Positions 6,554-8,539 of a stretch of DNA of 8,539 nucleotides are shown here, piece by piece. The stretch comes from Sphaerochaetaceae bacterium. Its GTDB lineage: Bacteria; Spirochaetota; Spirochaetia; Sphaerochaetales; Sphaerochaetaceae. Position 1 is the stretch's first letter; the number at the start of each line of letters is the position of its first letter. The notes beneath the pieces were generated by a model, which saw only the letters and a list, made by a program, of their open reading frames with translations, did no database searches and had not been told where the DNA came from. Where the stretch lies: assembly GCA_024405065.1 (NCBI GenBank), contig JAKSPF010000050.1:1-8539 (forward strand), written 5' to 3'. The translations under genes and the position numbers were made by a program.

Positions 6554-6904
6554 TCACCGGTCTGCGAGCATACCGCCCCTTCCAAAAAGTGAAAGTAAAA
6601 TTTCCTCTTTACTGCTGTACGGAAGCTCCTCACCGGGATGCACAATAATCACGCAATCCAGCCCGCTTTTTATTTTCTGCTGATTTGTACGCCAAATTTC
6701 TCTGACCTGTCTGCGAATCCTGTTTCTGCAGACTGAATTTCCATAGTGCCTGACAGGTATTACAATCATCCTGCTGTAAGGCAGACCATTCTCCGCCACA
6801 AACAACTTAAAGCAGGAAAGAGAATATCTTTTTCCTGCTTTGAAAGTTCTGTCAATATCTGTCTTTAATCTTAAAATCTGTTTCTTAGTAAGGCTTTTTC
6901 TCAT
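6554..6904 (-). CDS. rnpA: RNase P protein component
   Basis: This 116-aa basic protein helps the RNase P RNA cleave 5' leaders from pre-tRNA. It shows the expected LKTDIDRTFKAGKRYS start, FKLFVAEN, a central strand (MIVIPVRHYGNSV) and the RNR signature CRNRIRRQVREIWR, which contacts the catalytic RNA. The ATG at 6902-6904 gives the usual length and beginning. It overlaps the rpmH 3' end by 20 nt and lacks a clear Shine-Dalgarno sequence, suggesting translational coupling to L34. The frame remains open 17 codons further up to a TTG at 6955. That is reminiscent of extended rnpA/rpmH overlaps known in Thermus, but the extra residues look like a rpmH shadow. Confidence 0.95.
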   Translation of the reverse strand: MRKSLTKKQILRLKTDIDRTFKAGKRYSLSCFKLFVAENGLPYSRMIVIPVRHYGNSVCRNRIRRQVREIWRTNQQKIKSGLDCVIIVHPGEELPYSSKEEILLSLFGRGGMLADR

Positions 6905-7052
6905 CAGAAACTGTGAGACTGTGTCTGCCTTTAGCTCTTCTTCTTGCAAGAACAAGACGACCGCCTTTTGTTGCCATGCGGGCTCTGAAACCGAATTTTC
7001 TGTTTCTCTTCACTTTACTTGGCTGGTAAGTTCTTTTGCCTTTGTAACTCAT
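6885..7052 (-). CDS. rpmH: 50S ribosomal protein L34
   Basis: This 55-aa, strongly basic protein is L34 of the large ribosomal subunit. The family core is unmistakable: GKRTYQPSKVKRNRKFGFRA, RMATKGGRLVLARRRAKGR and LTV. It ends with a short extra tail, SDEKKPY. The start is taken at the ATG at 7050-7052 because GGAG lies 9 nt upstream. An in-frame ATG five codons earlier (7065-7067) overlaps that GGAG and has no ribosome site of its own. It is the first gene of the rpmH-rnpA-yidC-jag operon, a conserved order in bacteria, and is driven by the promoter at 7125-7153. Confidence 0.97.
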   Translation of the reverse strand: MSYKGKRTYQPSKVKRNRKFGFRARMATKGGRLVLARRRAKGRHSLTVSDEKKPY

Positions 7053-7073
7053 ACGGGTTATCTCCATTAATAT

Positions 7074-7116
7074 CGCTTTCGCGGGATTTTCTTTCAGATG
7101 CGGAACTTAGCCGCAT
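7074..7116 (-). promoter_or_regulatory. Two hairpins in the rpmH leader
   Basis: The transcribed leader contains ATGCGG/CCGCAT (7098-7103 with 7111-7116, 7-nt loop). It also contains a small CGC-GAAA-GCG tetraloop stem at 7074-7083, nine bases upstream of the GGAG ribosome site. Leader structures often tune ribosomal protein mRNAs, but no regulator is identified here. Confidence 0.4.
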
Positions 7117-7124
7117 GAACTTGC

Positions 7125-7153
7125 AGTATAATGATGTTGACACCTTTGGTCAA
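7125..7153 (-). promoter_or_regulatory. Sigma-70 promoter of the rpmH operon
   Basis: On the minus strand TTGACC (7148-7153) and TATACT (7125-7130) are each 5/6 matches to consensus and are separated by exactly 17 bp. The implied start near 7118 gives a leader of about 65 nt. The -35 box lies inside a dyad, GTTGAC/GTCAAC (7136-7141 and 7149-7154), that could be an operator. Confidence 0.75.
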
Positions 7154-7160
7154 CAATACG

Positions 7161-7219
7161 CATTGAATCACGTTAAATCTGACCGAAAGAAAAGCTGTGA
7201 ATCACGTAAAAATCTAACC
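7161..7219 (+). repeat. Left terminal inverted repeat of the IS
   Basis: Two tandem copies of a motif (TGAATCACGT(n)AAATCTRACC) are separated by GAAAGAAAAG. They match the right end in inverted orientation. The exact tip is uncertain by a few bases. Confidence 0.75.
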
Positions 7220-7227
7220 CAAATAAA

Positions 7228-7250
7228 TCCGACACAATACAGTCGGAGAG
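7228..7250 (+). promoter_or_regulatory. Hairpin masking the transposase ribosome-binding site
   Basis: TCCGAC (7228-7233) pairs perfectly with GTCGGA (7242-7247) around an 8-nt loop. The right arm contains the GGA of the GGAGAG Shine-Dalgarno sequence (7245-7250) that precedes the ATG at 7255. If formed in RNA it would reduce translation of the transposase. Confidence 0.5.
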
Positions 7251-7254
7251 AAAA

Positions 7255-8472
7255 ATGGGGTTAACTTTGAAAGAAAAGAAAGCAGTAACAGCTCAAATAG
7301 TAACAAGGTACGCTAAAGCCGGGAAAAATGAGAAAACAAAAATACTTGATGAATTTGTTCAACTCACAGGATACAACCGAAAGTATGCGATTTCTGTTCT
7401 GAGAAAATGTTTTAAAAAGAAAACATACACGTACAACGGGAAAAAGAAAGAAAGCATCAAGTTCAAGAAACCGAAACCAAAGAAACGAGTGTACCCCCAC
7501 TATTACGACAACGCCGTTTTGGTTTCTCTGTCTCGGATATGGACATTCTTCAACTTTCTATGCGGTCAGCGTCTGGTACCGTTCATAAGAGAGAATATAG
7601 ATACTTTGGCTGCGTTTGAGAATTTCAAGATTACACCTGAGGTTAAGAAAAAGCTGTGTAAAATCAGCAGTGCTACTGTAAACAGACTTTTAAAGCAGAA
7701 ACGCAAAGAATATCAAGGCAAAGGGAAAAGCACCACAAAGGCAGGAAATGACCTGTCCAAGTTAATACCTGTACGAGCTTTCTTTGACTGGGATGAAAGA
7801 ATACCCGGCTTCTTTGAGGTGGATACCGTTTCCCATGATGGTGGAAACGCATCCGGAGATTACTGTTTTACTGTTGATGTTACTGATGTCTGTACGGGAT
7901 GGACCGAACTCAGAGCTGTGAAGAACAAGGCTCAGAGATGGGTAAAAGAAGCCATAGAAGATGTCAGAAATACTATTCCCTATCAAATGAAAGGTCTTGA
8001 TTCGGATAATGGTTCAGAATTTAAGAACTATCAGCTTTTGGCTTGGTGTGAGCAAAACCATATTGATTTTACTCGCAGCAGGTCTTACAAGAAAAACGAC
8101 AATTGCTTTGTAGAACAGAAGAACGACAGTACGGTCAGAAACATTGTCGGATATTTCCGCTACGAAGGGGATGAGGCTGTTGAAAAACTTAATCGCCTTT
8201 ACAAAAACTGGTGTCTGCTGATCAACTTTTTCTACCCTTCTGTAAAAATCATTGCAAAGGAACGTAAAGACGCTCATACTTACAAACGCTATGACTTGGC
8301 TAAGACTCCCTTTGTCAGAACTTTGGAAAACGACTCAATTCCGAAGGATGTAAAGGAAGCCTTAATCAAGAAGAAGGCTGAACTGAATTTGATTGACATC
8401 AAGAAACAGGTTGAAAAAGACCTTGATGATGTCCTCTCTTTGGCTCAGCCTTGGGTTCAGTCTGAATCTTGA
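7255..8472 (+). CDS. DD35E transposase (integrase-core superfamily)
   Basis: This 405-aa transposase should cut and join the ends of the surrounding IS. The N-terminal part (about 1-60) is a predicted helix-turn-helix DNA-binding region (LKEKKAVTAQIV, then LTGYNRKYAISVLRK). A very basic linker (KKKTYTYNGKKK, KFKKPKPKKR) follows. The catalytic core carries Asp190 (FFEVDTVSHDGG), Asp251 (GLDSDNGSEF) and Glu287 (NCFVEQKND). Exactly 35 residues lie between the last two, the DD35E spacing of the retroviral-integrase fold. There is no internal stop and the triad is complete, so activity is plausible. Start: ATG with GGAGAG upstream. I cannot assign the ISfinder family from sequence alone; it resembles the IS481/ISNCY-type single-ORF elements. 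Confidence 0.93.
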   Translation: MGLTLKEKKAVTAQIVTRYAKAGKNEKTKILDEFVQLTGYNRKYAISVLRKCFKKKTYTYNGKKKESIKFKKPKPKKRVYPHYYDNAVLVSLSRIWTFFNFLCGQRLVPFIRENIDTLAAFENFKITPEVKKKLCKISSATVNRLLKQKRKEYQGKGKSTTKAGNDLSKLIPVRAFFDWDERIPGFFEVDTVSHDGGNASGDYCFTVDVTDVCTGWTELRAVKNKAQRWVKEAIEDVRNTIPYQMKGLDSDNGSEFKNYQLLAWCEQNHIDFTRSRSYKKNDNCFVEQKNDSTVRNIVGYFRYEGDEAVEKLNRLYKNWCLLINFFYPSVKIIAKERKDAHTYKRYDLAKTPFVRTLENDSIPKDVKEALIKKKAELNLIDIKKQVEKDLDDVLSLAQPWVQSES

Positions 8473-8477
8473 TTTAT

Positions 8478-8539
8478 GGTTAGATTTTTCATCTTGATTC
8501 ACAGGCTGTTTCGGTTAGATTTTTTCGTGATACAACACG
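8478..8539 (-). repeat. Right terminal inverted repeat of the IS
   Basis: The reverse complement contains GTATCACGAAAAAATCTAACC and then GTGAATCAAGATGAAAAATC followed by TAACC, mirroring the left end. It starts 5 bp after the transposase stop. The outer tip may extend past the window. Confidence 0.75.

Larger units (their letters stand above)
7161..8539 (+). mobile_element. Insertion sequence, about 1.4 kb, apparently intact
   Basis: The element holds one transposase gene flanked by imperfect inverted ends. The left end has two motif copies, TTGAATCACG...ATCTGACC (7163-7184) and GTGAATCACG...ATCTAACC (7197-7219). The right end has the same two in reverse complement (8478-8505 and 8513-8537), with similar spacing. 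The right tip reads TGTTGTATCACG inward and lies at the window edge, so the exact boundary and any target duplication cannot be seen. It begins about 8 bp upstream of the rpmH -35 box. Confidence 0.8.

Noticed and set aside
6273..6683. 136-aa plus-strand open frame across the yidC 5' end and rnpA 3' end
   Set aside because: It is the antisense shadow of two certain genes and has no recognisable domain.

Overview
The window looks like chromosomal DNA of a treponeme-type spirochaete. The evidence is the moderately AT-rich composition, a rpmH-rnpA-yidC-jag cluster whose YidC has the large Gram-negative periplasmic domain, and the style of the YidC and Jag proteins. This assignment rests on recalled family resemblance, not on a search, and the species is not determined.

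Layout. Positions 1-1000 look decayed. There is the tail of an open frame that resembles the C-terminus of a Nudix hydrolase, running into a perfect 13-bp palindrome. A frameshifted, unidentified coding remnant on the minus strand follows. Then comes a minus-strand sigma-70-family gene that keeps regions 1.2-2.4 but has lost the promoter-binding C-terminal half. Positions 1000-1171 form a divergent promoter region with two small GAGCC/GGCTC hairpins. Positions 1172-3407 hold a two-gene plus-strand operon: an exported S41 (CtpA-type) serine protease with an intact Ser/Lys dyad, and RsmE, the 16S rRNA m3U1498 methyltransferase. Positions 3408-3863 are a 456-bp AT-rich convergent intergenic region. 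It has two pairs of 11-bp-spaced DnaA-box-like direct repeats and members of a small gene-end repeat family.

Positions 3864-7160 hold the minus-strand operon rpmH-rnpA-yidC-jag, behind a very good sigma-70 promoter at 7125-7153. The genes jointly supply ribosomal protein L34, the RNase P protein, the membrane protein insertase and an RNA-binding KH/R3H protein (KhpB/Jag). Positions 7161-8539 are an apparently intact insertion sequence. It encodes a 405-aa DD35E transposase and has long, imperfect inverted ends, each carrying two copies of a roughly 23-bp motif. Its left end lies only about 8 bp beyond the rpmH -35 box.

No clearly new multi-gene system is visible. The points most worth a second look are the half-length sigma gene with its frameshifted tail, the DnaA-box-like repeat pairs between convergent genes, the repeats placed just after stop codons, the double-motif ends and Shine-Dalgarno-masking hairpin of the IS, and an Arg-to-Lys change at the key groove position of YidC.
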